Made by a program: the position numbers and the translations under genes. The notes beneath the pieces are model-generated. The model made no database searches. It worked only from the letters and a program-made list of their open reading frames with translations, and was not told the origin of the DNA. 6,074 nt of DNA from an uncultured Solobacterium sp. (GTDB taxonomy: Bacteria; Bacillota_I; Bacilli_A; Erysipelotrichales; Erysipelotrichaceae). Shown here piece by piece: positions 1-6,074 of the stretch. The stretch spans positions 1 through 6,074 of the forward strand of contig CAJJTI010000113.1 in the NCBI GenBank assembly GCA_905194705.1. The letters run 5' to 3'. Positions within the stretch are counted from its first letter, which is position 1; the number at the start of each line of letters is the position of its first letter.

Positions 1-394
1 CTGGAAACGTGTTCTTAAACTTCTTTAAGACAGAAATTAATTCCTGACCTAACTTTAATTCTTTTGCAAATTGGTCTGCGTTATACTCTCGATTAGTAGA
101 GTATATTGGCGTGTGGTCAAATGCATGCCCTAATTCATGTGCAATACACGCATAACTTTCATTTTCGGTCAAGCCACAGGCATTAATGATATTTTCGTTA
201 TAATAAATATTTTTTCCATTAATTTCAAATGGAGAATCACCATAAAATATGCCAACCAAACTATCACCATTTAAAACTATATTAAAGGCTTCTTCTTTAT
301 CAGCTAAAGGTTTTCCATCTCCATAAAGAGTCAAAAAATCATCAAATAACTTAATTGAAGCGTTCTCTTTTTTCTTAAAATTAAATTGAATCAT
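1..394 (-). CDS. Putative cytoplasmic HEXXH zinc metallopeptidase, N-terminal part (partial at left edge)
   Basis: The reading frame is open from an ATG at 392-394 to the left edge, giving 131 codons with no stop; the C-terminus is outside the window. The start is secure because the same frame has a stop (TAA, 410-412) just upstream with no other start codon between. The visible protein has a HELGH motif at residues 86-90, which would supply two zinc ligands and the catalytic glutamate, and a REYNAD segment at 102-107 whose Glu103 fits the third zinc ligand of gluzincin peptidases (E-x-x-A-D pattern, followed by QFAKEL as in ImmA/IrrE- and M48-like proteins). There is no signal peptide or membrane helix in this part; the start, MIQFNFKKKEN, is charged, so a cytoplasmic location is inferred. 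It begins 10 bp after the manC stop and is probably co-transcribed. Its DNA is AT-rich (12 of 60 bases G or C at 181-240), unlike manC. I do not recognise the specific family, and substrate and role are unknown. Confidence 0.72.
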   Translation of the reverse strand, partial: MIQFNFKKKENASIKLFDDFLTLYGDGKPLADKEEAFNIVLNGDSLVGIFYGDSPFEINGKNIYYNENIINACGLTENESYACIAHELGHAFDHTPIYSTNREYNADQFAKELKLGQELISVLKKFKNTFP

Positions 395-404
395 ACCTGT
401 TTGC

Positions 405-1454
405 TTATATTAAAAACTCCTTTATTCTCTGTTCCTCCTTCAAGGAACAAACAAGCAGTTGTCCATGCTTCTCTGCCACAATATAGCCATCCAAACCTTG
501 CACTACCACCTTGCTCTCATCAGCTACATGTACCACACAGTTCTTGCATTCATAGAGTCGGATGTCATTACCGACCTTGGCATTGCCATCCTCATCTTGT
601 GGAAGCAAAGTACGGAGGCTGCCCCAACTACCTAAATCGCTCCATCCAAACTCGGCTGGCAAGGTATAGATTTCCTTCGACTTCTCCATCACGGCATAGT
701 CAATGCTTATCTTCTCGCAGGTTGGGAAGAGTTTGCCGACTACCTCTTTCTCCTGTTCGGTATAGAAAGAAGGAGCCATCTCGTCCATGATGCTGGAAAG
801 CTGAGGCTGGAAGGTGCGGATTGCCTTGCTGATGGTATCAATGTTCCATACAAAGATTCCGGCATTCCAATAGTAATTGCCAGCAGCAAGGTATTGCTCG
901 GCTGTCTCCAGGTTTGGCTTTTCCTTGAAAGCCTCAACCTTGTAGATTTCATCTACGGATGTTGGCTCTGCTGAGGCTATATAGCCATAGCCTGTTTCCG
1001 GGCGGCTTGGCTTAATACCGATGGTAACGATGGCGTTCTTATCGGAAGTATAGCTCAATGCCTTGCTGAGCACTCGCTGATACTCCGAGGTATTAATGAC
1101 CAGGGCATCGGATGGTGTCACCACGATGTTGGCATCAGGATGCTTCTTCTGGATCTTCCAGCAGGCATAAGCAATACATGGAGCGGTATTGCGAGCCTCC
1201 GGCTCTGATAATATGTTATCTACTGGCATGTCAGGGATTTGCTCCTTGACAATGCTGATGTATTTCTCGTTTGTCACTACCCACATGTTTTCGATAGGAC
1301 AGATTGGCTTCAATCTATCTACTGTCAATTGAATGAGGGAACGACCCACTCCCATCACATCAATAAACTGCTTTGGGTAATCGGGAGTTGACATTGGCCA
1401 AAAGCGGCTACCTACGCCGCCGGCCATGATTATGATTTGAATATCGTTATACAT
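405..1454 (-). CDS. manC: Mannose-1-phosphate guanylyltransferase (GDP-mannose pyrophosphorylase), short form
   Basis: This enzyme makes GDP-mannose from mannose 1-phosphate and GTP in the cytoplasm, the donor for mannosyl (or GDP-mannose-derived) residues. The 349-residue protein has the nucleotidyltransferase signature MAGGVGSRFWP at 10-20 with PKQF at 27-30, then EPEARNTAPC at 84-93, TPSDALV at 113-119, GIKPSRPETGYGYI at 146-159, FKEKP at 176-180, YWNAGIFVW at 195-203, SIDYAVMEKS at 250-259 and GWSDLGSW at 270-277. All are typical of the family. The length covers the nucleotidyltransferase domain plus a short C-terminal region; the phosphomannose isomerase domain of the bifunctional form (usually about 470 residues) is absent. 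The start lies 3 bp after the preceding glycosyltransferase stop and nine residues before the conserved Met-Ala-Gly-Gly, as expected. The gene is clearly richer in GC (33 of 60 bases at 961-1020) than both neighbours, suggesting a different origin or stronger conservation. Position 117 is Ala where many relatives have His. Confidence 0.95.
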   Translation of the reverse strand: MYNDIQIIIMAGGVGSRFWPMSTPDYPKQFIDVMGVGRSLIQLTVDRLKPICPIENMWVVTNEKYISIVKEQIPDMPVDNILSEPEARNTAPCIAYACWKIQKKHPDANIVVTPSDALVINTSEYQRVLSKALSYTSDKNAIVTIGIKPSRPETGYGYIASAEPTSVDEIYKVEAFKEKPNLETAEQYLAAGNYYWNAGIFVWNIDTISKAIRTFQPQLSSIMDEMAPSFYTEQEKEVVGKLFPTCEKISIDYAVMEKSKEIYTLPAEFGWSDLGSWGSLRTLLPQDEDGNAKVGNDIRLYECKNCVVHVADESKVVVQGLDGYIVAEKHGQLLVCSLKEEQRIKEFLI

Positions 1455-1457
1455 AAA

Positions 1458-2534
1458 CTATTTCGATGCCAGTTTTTCAAACTCAATTGCTATTTGATTT
1501 GCTGTTTCTTTCCAAGAAATCCAATTAGGATAATCTTTTTTAGGCATAAGAACAACCTTATCTAAACATTCTGCAACAGAATCAGGAGAATAAGGATTAA
1601 AATAAGAAACAAGATTCTTTCCTATTTCTCTGAATACAGGAATATCAGAACAAGCTATAGGCAGCTTAAATTTCATAGCCTCTACAACGGGCAAACCGAA
1701 ACCTTCGTAAAATGACGGCTGTACTAATGCAGTTGCCCCTTTATACCACGAATAGAGTTCTTCATCAGATATATTACCAGTAAAGATTACCCTTTCAGTT
1801 TCTTTATTTAAGTTATCTACAATACCAAAGACCTCCTTATCCCCTGTAATAAAACCTTCTTTTTTGCCTACAATCACAAACTTGTAGGCTTTATTTTTCA
1901 TTAGAGAAAAACCTAATAGAGCATTTCTTAAGTTTTTATGAGGCTTTACACTACCCACAAAAAGAATATACTTAAAGGAGACTAGAGGTTCATGCACTTG
2001 CTTTACATCTATATCACATCCATTATATACGGCTACTGTTTTATTTGCAGTATTCGCTCCACAAGTTCTTGCAATTTCACTCTTTGAAAAATTCGAAACT
2101 GTCAATATCAAATCACTCTTATGAGATGAGAAATAATAAAATGGCTTTATCATAACTCTCTTCATAAAGCTATAATACTGAGGATTAGCCAAATGAAATA
2201 CATCATGAAGTGTTACCACTCTATATTTCGCCTTACAGGGTAGAAAGGGAACATTCATATATGGAGACCAAAAGATATCACATACAGGAATCACTCTAGG
2301 TAACTCAACTTGTTCTGACACCGTAAACATCTTTGCATTGCAAATAATTAGAGAAAGGCGAGTTGGCTGGTTGTCAGAAGATTTCACTATCTCTTTACGA
2401 ACTTTTTCATCTGCTACAATTAGAGTAAAATCCCATTTTTCGTTTTTCAATAACTCAAGAACGATTTCTTGAACATATCTACCAATACCTCCAAAATTCT
2501 TACCCCACATTCGACAATCTATTGTTATTCTCAT
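1458..2534 (-). CDS. Glycosyltransferase family 4 (GT-B fold), possible mannosyltransferase
   Basis: This is a retaining, nucleotide-sugar-dependent glycosyltransferase expected to add one sugar to the lipid-linked repeat unit on the cytoplasmic side of the membrane. The 358-residue protein has a Rossmann-type N-terminal half with GGIGRY at 15-20 and TLHD at 108-111, and VSNFSKSEI at 146-154 leading to the interdomain region. The C-terminal donor-binding half has GSVKPHKNL at 194-202, FTGNISDEEL at 251-260 and QPSFYEGFGLPVVEAM at 272-287. That last stretch contains the family's E-x7-E pair (Glu277 and Glu285). SDIPVFREIG at 296-305 follows, also typical. The length is normal for the family. 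It starts 5 bp after the GT8 stop and ends 3 bp before manC. Direct adjacency to manC, together with similarity of the motif set to GDP-mannose-using enzymes of this family, makes GDP-mannose a reasonable guess for the donor, but this is inference. The DNA is AT-rich (17 of 60 G or C at 1861-1920). Confidence 0.92.
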   Translation of the reverse strand: MRITIDCRMWGKNFGGIGRYVQEIVLELLKNEKWDFTLIVADEKVRKEIVKSSDNQPTRLSLIICNAKMFTVSEQVELPRVIPVCDIFWSPYMNVPFLPCKAKYRVVTLHDVFHLANPQYYSFMKRVMIKPFYYFSSHKSDLILTVSNFSKSEIARTCGANTANKTVAVYNGCDIDVKQVHEPLVSFKYILFVGSVKPHKNLRNALLGFSLMKNKAYKFVIVGKKEGFITGDKEVFGIVDNLNKETERVIFTGNISDEELYSWYKGATALVQPSFYEGFGLPVVEAMKFKLPIACSDIPVFREIGKNLVSYFNPYSPDSVAECLDKVVLMPKKDYPNWISWKETANQIAIEFEKLASK

Positions 2535-2539
2535 ATACT

Positions 2540-3475
2540 TTAGATCTTTATGTATGAATAATAGTGAACATGTAATAATTCGAACACAAACTTTATGAAG
2601 TTTTTGGAACGATATACCAAAATATCCTTTAGAGTTATATATTTGTTTAGGGGTTTATAATTCTTCCAAAAAGTATTACCAAGATAATGATAATACAAAC
2701 TCTTATACGGATTTTTACATTCCTTGTACCAGGGCTTTATCGGCCCAGAATAATGAATAATTATTGGTTTATATATATCTTCCATATCATGTATATATTG
2801 TTTGGAGACTTTAGCCTTTTTAAGCAAACAAGCATCCATAACATTATACTTCAACGGAATGAACTTTTTACTAGCATGGAAAAATTTATTCAACACATCT
2901 TGATCATGAAACAATATATCCTCATGATGTTCTCTTATATAAGTCGTAAAATCATCAAATGTACACTTTTTCCTTATATTTTCAAGATTCAACAAAAGCA
3001 CCCCTGCATTAAAATATGAGTATTGCTGGTCGTACTTTAATCTCTTACATCCAGAACAACATAAAGATGGTTGTTCTTCCAATGCTGCCAAGCAAACTTT
3101 AGAAACATCATAGTTCCACAAACTAGATAAGTCACCATTTACAACAATGTCACAATCAAGATAAATGATCTTATTAATTTCTACAGGAATTAAATCCGGT
3201 ATCAAGAGGCGATAATAAGTTGCTAGAGAAACATAGGTATTTGCTGTTCCTTCTCCAATAGGAAACTTTTCAAGTCTATGTTTATCCAACAGTATAAACT
3301 TCACACTATTTTTATATGCATAAACAAGCTCGTTTATATGCTTAACATTCTGGTCTGAAATATAATCAGAAATAATAAAAAAATTGATTAACCCATTATT
3401 ATTTGAACATACAGAAGCAATCAAAACAGATGCATGTTGTACATAAGAATCATCAAAAGTCAATACAATATTCAT
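2540..3475 (-). CDS. Glycosyltransferase family 8 (LgtC/GspA-like, GT-A fold)
   Basis: Family 8 enzymes are retaining, manganese-dependent transferases that usually take UDP-galactose or UDP-glucose. The 311-residue protein begins MNIVLTFDDSYVQHASVLIAS, the characteristic nucleotide-binding start. It then has YYRLLIPDL at 87-95, the metal-binding D-x-D in YLDCDIVV at 105-112 (Asp107 and Asp109), FNAGVLLLNL at 155-164, HDQDVLN at 190-196 and the signature IHYSGPIKPW at 240-249. His241 there matches the third metal ligand and Lys247 the phosphate-contacting lysine of LgtC-type enzymes. The region after residue 250 is basic and aromatic-rich (many Tyr and Lys), which in this family is thought to help membrane attachment. 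The start overlaps the wzy stop by 4 bp (ATGA), suggesting translational coupling. A cysteine cluster (139, 140, 143) sits between the D-x-D and NAG motifs. The exact donor, galactose or glucose, cannot be told from the sequence. Confidence 0.94.
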   Translation of the reverse strand: MNIVLTFDDSYVQHASVLIASVCSNNNGLINFFIISDYISDQNVKHINELVYAYKNSVKFILLDKHRLEKFPIGEGTANTYVSLATYYRLLIPDLIPVEINKIIYLDCDIVVNGDLSSLWNYDVSKVCLAALEEQPSLCCSGCKRLKYDQQYSYFNAGVLLLNLENIRKKCTFDDFTTYIREHHEDILFHDQDVLNKFFHASKKFIPLKYNVMDACLLKKAKVSKQYIHDMEDIYKPIIIHYSGPIKPWYKECKNPYKSLYYHYLGNTFWKNYKPLNKYITLKDILVYRSKNFIKFVFELLHVHYYSYIKI

Positions 3476-4740
3476 AATTTACCAATATTTTTGCGATTTT
3501 TTAACGCTCCTATTATAATAGCAAAGGAACCATAAACTTGAATTAGGTAGAAAGATACTAAAGCTTGGCTTCCAACAACAAATATAGCAATTCCACAACC
3601 ATAAAAAAGCCGAGTCAATATATCAGTTTTCCACTTACCAATAAAAAACAAGAACGAAAGAATAGATAGCCAATATAAAATAATGCCTATATAGCCATAT
3701 ATAACTTTTATATTACTTGTCATATTTTCAATAGAAAATGCCCTTGAATTCATAAGTTTTTCATCCATTGTAAAATGCCCTAAGCCTATACCACATAATT
3801 TTTCCCAATCAGTATGTACAAATTTCATAGCATCTCTTTCAGCATCTTTTCTGGCCCCAATACTATTGAAATTATCAGTCTCTTCACCTTTTATAAAATT
3901 ATCTATTTTTGCTTGGAAAACCAAAGTTGCATCTTCTACTTTTTGAGCGACAGATTGATTCATCGAAGTTAAGAACTTACCAACTATTGCAACTGCAATT
4001 AAAAGCGAGAAAGCAAAGACCATAACATTTTTTACCTTTCTCGTATAACATTCTCCTATAATATACACAAAAACTATAAATGGTAAGAGGATTAGTCCAG
4101 AACCTGTATTTTGCATCATTATACTTACTACAGACAATAGAATGAAACAAATTCTTTTCTTCGTTTTAAAATGCAAGGCATTAAACAAGACTATAAGAAG
4201 CATCAAAGATAAAGATATTGTATCTGATGTCGGATAACCTTTACTAAATCTTCCAAACCAAATATCATTCTTTATCCAAATTGGTAGATTAACAAAAACA
4301 CTTATAATGTTCAAGAATGTATAGAACAACCCCACCCATACAACCCATGTAAATACCCTAGAATATGGTTTACCTGTTAGTTCCTCAAAATGATAAAATG
4401 CCACACATGTAAAATAAATTAATGAGAATTTAAAGCTCATCAGAATGGTATTTGCCAAGCTCAAGGAATCTCCTTGTAACAGACTAACAACAGATATCAA
4501 TATATGGTATAAAAATAGGGAAAATAAAGGAATTCCTAATACATACTTCATTTGTATTTTTTTTAGCTTGAGACATTCTATAAAACATAAGACAATAGAA
4601 AGTTCTTTAAGAGGCGATATAATTTGATTTAACACAATGTTGCTCCTCATTCCATCAAAAACACAAAAAAAAGTAATGAGAAAAAACAACACTAATCTAT
4701 ATTTCTTTTTTGTCATAACTATCTTATACCAAAAATACAT
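3472..4740 (-). CDS. wzy: Wzy-like O-antigen/polysaccharide polymerase (multi-pass membrane protein)
   Basis: The likely role is joining lipid-linked repeat units into a chain on the outer face of the cytoplasmic membrane. The 422-residue protein is strongly hydrophobic, with roughly 11-12 candidate membrane segments (near 16-29, 44-58, 67-88, 97-117, 130-151, 174-190, 197-212, 214-230, 238-256, 347-368, 376-395 and 398-412). A long hydrophilic loop lies at about 258-345. This layout and length are typical of the Wzy/WaaL superfamily. Supporting short motifs are RFSKGYPTSD at 164-173, QNTGSG at 210-215, and in the loop SIGARKDAERDAM at 293-305 and GIGLGHF at 317-323. Sequence conservation in this family is low, so an O-antigen ligase-type relative cannot be excluded; the position among three glycosyltransferases favours polymerase. 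The start is uncertain. ATG 4738-4740 gives a 22-bp overlap with the GT2 gene, whereas Met9 (4714-4716) lies 2 bp after the GT2 stop and gives a basic MTKKKYR start before the first helix. The DNA is extremely AT-rich (13 of 60 G or C at 4501-4560). Confidence 0.85.
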   Translation of the reverse strand: MYFWYKIVMTKKKYRLVLFFLITFFCVFDGMRSNIVLNQIISPLKELSIVLCFIECLKLKKIQMKYVLGIPLFSLFLYHILISVVSLLQGDSLSLANTILMSFKFSLIYFTCVAFYHFEELTGKPYSRVFTWVVWVGLFYTFLNIISVFVNLPIWIKNDIWFGRFSKGYPTSDTISLSLMLLIVLFNALHFKTKKRICFILLSVVSIMMQNTGSGLILLPFIVFVYIIGECYTRKVKNVMVFAFSLLIAVAIVGKFLTSMNQSVAQKVEDATLVFQAKIDNFIKGEETDNFNSIGARKDAERDAMKFVHTDWEKLCGIGLGHFTMDEKLMNSRAFSIENMTSNIKVIYGYIGIILYWLSILSFLFFIGKWKTDILTRLFYGCGIAIFVVGSQALVSFYLIQVYGSFAIIIGALKNRKNIGKL

Positions 4741-5720
4741 GATAACTTAAAAGGCAAGAATGCATATAACTTTACAAATGGTACCTTTTTATAAGTGAAA
4801 GAAGAAACTTCGCGCGAAATAAGATTACAATTTTGATAAAGGCACTTTAACTTTTCAAGCTTATGCTTTTGGGTATTTGGTACATCTCTAAGCAAAACAA
4901 GATTGATCAAAAATAAAAAATACAAAGGATTGCGCAATATTTTAACAAGTGTTTCTTGCTTTGGAATACTCATGTTACCTGCATTAGTTAAAAAATCTTT
5001 TATTATGCGTGAAGAAACAGCATAAAAGTCATCGAATTTCTTTACTATACTTTTGGGAGACATAGTTTGCCCATCACGTGCTGTCCAGTAATGATAGAGA
5101 TTTATATCCAAGGCAATACAAGTCTGAGTTGCCTTATATGGGAAATAGCAATACTCAATGTCAGTATAACTTATACCAGTTTGTAAAGACAAACAAATTT
5201 CTCTTAATAGACTTGTGCGATATGTCATAGAATGCATTCTCAACATATCTGCATCTTTCTTTAGTGATAAAATTTCTGTTCTTTGCATTACATTATATTT
5301 CAAAACACGAGGTAGAACTGTTTTTCGCTTACTCGCAGACTTAACAATTGTATAATTTGTAAAGACTACATCAGCGGAAGGTATGTAATTAAGACTTTGA
5401 ACAAACTTTTCCAATTCTACATTATCAAACCAATCATCTGCATCAAGAATTCTAAAATATTTTCCAGTTGCCTCCTTCAATCCACGGTTCACACAGGAAC
5501 CATAGTTACCATTCTCCTTGTCAATTACTCTAAAAGTATCAGGATACTTATCTTGATACTCATGGGCAATGGCAGAAGAATTATCCTTGCTTCCATCATT
5601 CACTACTAGCACTTCTAAATGCTTCATTTGTTCCTCTGGTACAATCAAGGAATCAAGACATCTACGAAGATAGTCTTGCATATTGTACGTAGGAATCACT
5701 ACTGTTAATATTTTTTTCAT
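4719..5720 (-). CDS. Glycosyltransferase family 2 (GT-A fold)
   Basis: This is an inverting glycosyltransferase that should use a nucleotide-sugar donor on the cytoplasmic side of the membrane to extend the repeat unit. The 333-residue protein has the classical N-terminal domain: LTVVIPTYNMQDYLRRCLDS at 5-24, VVNDGSKDNS at 39-48, GNYGSCVNRGL at 71-81 and the metal-binding D-x-D in ILDADDWF at 91-98 (Asp93 and Asp95). The acceptor side shows YTDIEYCYFPY at 185-195 and YHYWTARDGQTMS at 209-221, the latter resembling the Y-x-x-R-x-G-x-S element found in many family 2 enzymes. The C-terminal hundred residues are less conserved, with a hydrophobic stretch at about 261-278 that may attach the protein to the membrane. 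ATG 5718-5720 directly precedes the conserved beta strand, so the start is firm. A 94-bp spacer separates it from glf upstream; downstream it overlaps or abuts wzy. With glf next door, a galactofuranosyl donor is possible but not shown by the sequence. Confidence 0.94.
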   Translation of the reverse strand: MKKILTVVIPTYNMQDYLRRCLDSLIVPEEQMKHLEVLVVNDGSKDNSSAIAHEYQDKYPDTFRVIDKENGNYGSCVNRGLKEATGKYFRILDADDWFDNVELEKFVQSLNYIPSADVVFTNYTIVKSASKRKTVLPRVLKYNVMQRTEILSLKKDADMLRMHSMTYRTSLLREICLSLQTGISYTDIEYCYFPYKATQTCIALDINLYHYWTARDGQTMSPKSIVKKFDDFYAVSSRIIKDFLTNAGNMSIPKQETLVKILRNPLYFLFLINLVLLRDVPNTQKHKLEKLKCLYQNCNLISREVSSFTYKKVPFVKLYAFLPFKLSCIFGIR

Positions 5721-5814
5721 ACTAAATATTTATAAACTTTTAAAAGACGGGGGCATGCAAATAGCAGAAAAATAGCTCATAATGAAACACCTTTGCAATC
5801 CACCTACAAAAAAC
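5721..5814. other. 94-bp spacer between glf and the GT2 gene
   Basis: This is the only gap longer than 10 bp between genes in the window. It contains a 5-base run of G running into a GCATGC palindrome (5749-5758) and the short AT-rich palindrome CTTTTAAAAG (5737-5746). I found no tidy Bacteroidota promoter (TTTG at -33 with TAnnTTTG at -7) on the minus strand, no Shine-Dalgarno sequence before the GT2 start, and no convincing stem followed by a T-run. It may hold a weak or degenerate promoter, or simply mark the join between glf and an acquired cassette. Confidence 0.4.
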
Positions 5815-6074
5815 TTAAAAATTTTCCAGCACTTTCTCGATAATAGGAGCCATATCGTAATATTTATATTCCGCAAGGCGACCACCGAATATAACATTCT
5901 CTTCCTTATCTGCTAGTTTCTTGTACTTAGCATAAAGTTCAGAATTCTGCTTGTCATTCACAGGATAACATGGTTCCATTCCATCCTTCCACTCTGTGGA
6001 GAACTCTTTCGAAATGACGGTCTTTGGACATTCATACACATCCTGACCAAACATCTCGAAGTGCTTATGCTCAA
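5815..6074 (-). CDS. glf: UDP-galactopyranose mutase, C-terminal end (partial at right edge)
   Basis: Glf is a cytoplasmic FAD enzyme that interconverts UDP-galactopyranose and UDP-galactofuranose, supplying the donor for galactofuranose residues. Only the last 85 or so residues are present; the frame is open to the right edge. The Met at 6052-6054 is internal, because the preceding in-frame codons read EHKHFE, a conserved family segment. Further hallmarks are KTVISKEFSTEW, PCYPVNDKQNSELYAKY, NVIFGGRLAEYKYYDM and the short ending IIEKVLENF. The GGRLAEYKYYDM stretch is the conserved C-terminal region that contributes Arg, Tyr and Asp residues near FAD and substrate. Full-length enzymes are about 370-380 residues, so roughly three quarters lies outside the window. 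GC content is moderate (26 of 60 at 5941-6000), higher than the adjacent glycosyltransferase. The first Tyr of the usual P-Y-Y-P element is Cys here. Confidence 0.93.
   Translation of the reverse strand, partial: EHKHFEMFGQDVYECPKTVISKEFSTEWKDGMEPCYPVNDKQNSELYAKYKKLADKEENVIFGGRLAEYKYYDMAPIIEKVLENF

Noticed and set aside
386..790. Plus-strand open frame of 134 codons opposite manC
   Set aside because: It lies antisense to a well-supported manC, has a low-complexity His/Ser/Pro/Arg-rich translation with no recognisable motif, and arises from the GC-richer opposite strand.
740..952. Minus-strand open frame of 70 codons inside manC in another frame
   Set aside because: It is entirely contained in manC, which has all family motifs across this stretch; the alternative translation shows no domain.
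2687..3019. Plus-strand open frame of 110 codons opposite the GT8 gene
   Set aside because: It is antisense to the conserved GT8 motifs; its hydrophobic look comes from AT-rich DNA rather than a real membrane protein.
4445..4627. Plus-strand open frame of 60 codons opposite wzy
   Set aside because: It is short, antisense to a well-supported membrane protein gene, and has no motif.
5397..5609. Plus-strand open frame of 70 codons opposite the GT2 gene
   Set aside because: It is antisense to the GT2 catalytic core (GNYGS and D-x-D motifs), with no motif of its own.
5737..5746. Palindrome CTTTTAAAAG as an operator
   Set aside because: It is a single short AT-rich palindrome, expected by chance in this composition, with no second copy seen nearby.
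5756..5797. Inverted repeat TGCAAA/TTTGCA as a possible terminator after glf
   Set aside because: The stem is only 6 bp with a 30-base loop and no T-run follows on the minus strand, so it is likely chance.
6052..6054. ATG as the start of a small 79-residue gene
   Set aside because: In-frame codons upstream encode EHKHFE, a conserved Glf segment, so this Met is internal and the gene continues past the right edge.

Overview
The window looks like part of a surface-polysaccharide (O-antigen, capsule or exopolysaccharide) biosynthesis locus from a Bacteroidota bacterium, most likely order Bacteroidales (Prevotella/Bacteroides type). The reasons are the style of the ManC and Glf proteins, AT-rich DNA, and the absence of a clear Shine-Dalgarno sequence before the starts I inspected (GT2, wzy, GT4, manC). 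The genus is an inference and cannot be fixed from the sequence alone.

All seven supported genes lie on the minus strand, so transcription runs from right to left. In that order they are: the C-terminal end of UDP-galactopyranose mutase (glf, cut by the right edge); a 94-bp spacer; a family 2 glycosyltransferase; a multi-pass Wzy-like polymerase; a family 8 glycosyltransferase; a family 4 glycosyltransferase; mannose-1-phosphate guanylyltransferase (manC); and the N-terminal 131 residues of an unidentified HEXXH zinc-metallopeptidase-like protein (cut by the left edge). From the GT2 gene leftward the junctions are very tight: a possible 22-bp overlap, a 4-bp ATGA overlap, then gaps of 5, 3 and 10 bp. 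This strongly suggests one operon.

The genes fit together as a partial pathway. Glf makes UDP-galactofuranose and ManC makes GDP-mannose. The three glycosyltransferases (GT2, GT8, GT4) would build a lipid-linked repeat unit at the inner face of the cytoplasmic membrane, and the Wzy-like protein would polymerise the exported units on the outer face. No initiating sugar-phosphate transferase, Wzx flippase or chain-length regulator is in the window; these would have to lie elsewhere. The exact sugars and linkages cannot be read from the sequence.

Base composition is mosaic. Hand counts of 60-base lines give about 22-33% GC in the GT4-to-wzy block, 20-30% in the metallopeptidase, about 43% in glf and about 55% in the middle of manC. 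This fits a horizontally exchanged, strain-specific glycosyltransferase/polymerase cassette next to more widely shared nucleotide-sugar genes. The least expected item is the cytoplasmic-looking metallopeptidase starting only 10 bp after manC. I see no RNA genes, CRISPR arrays, insertion sequences or convincing terminators.
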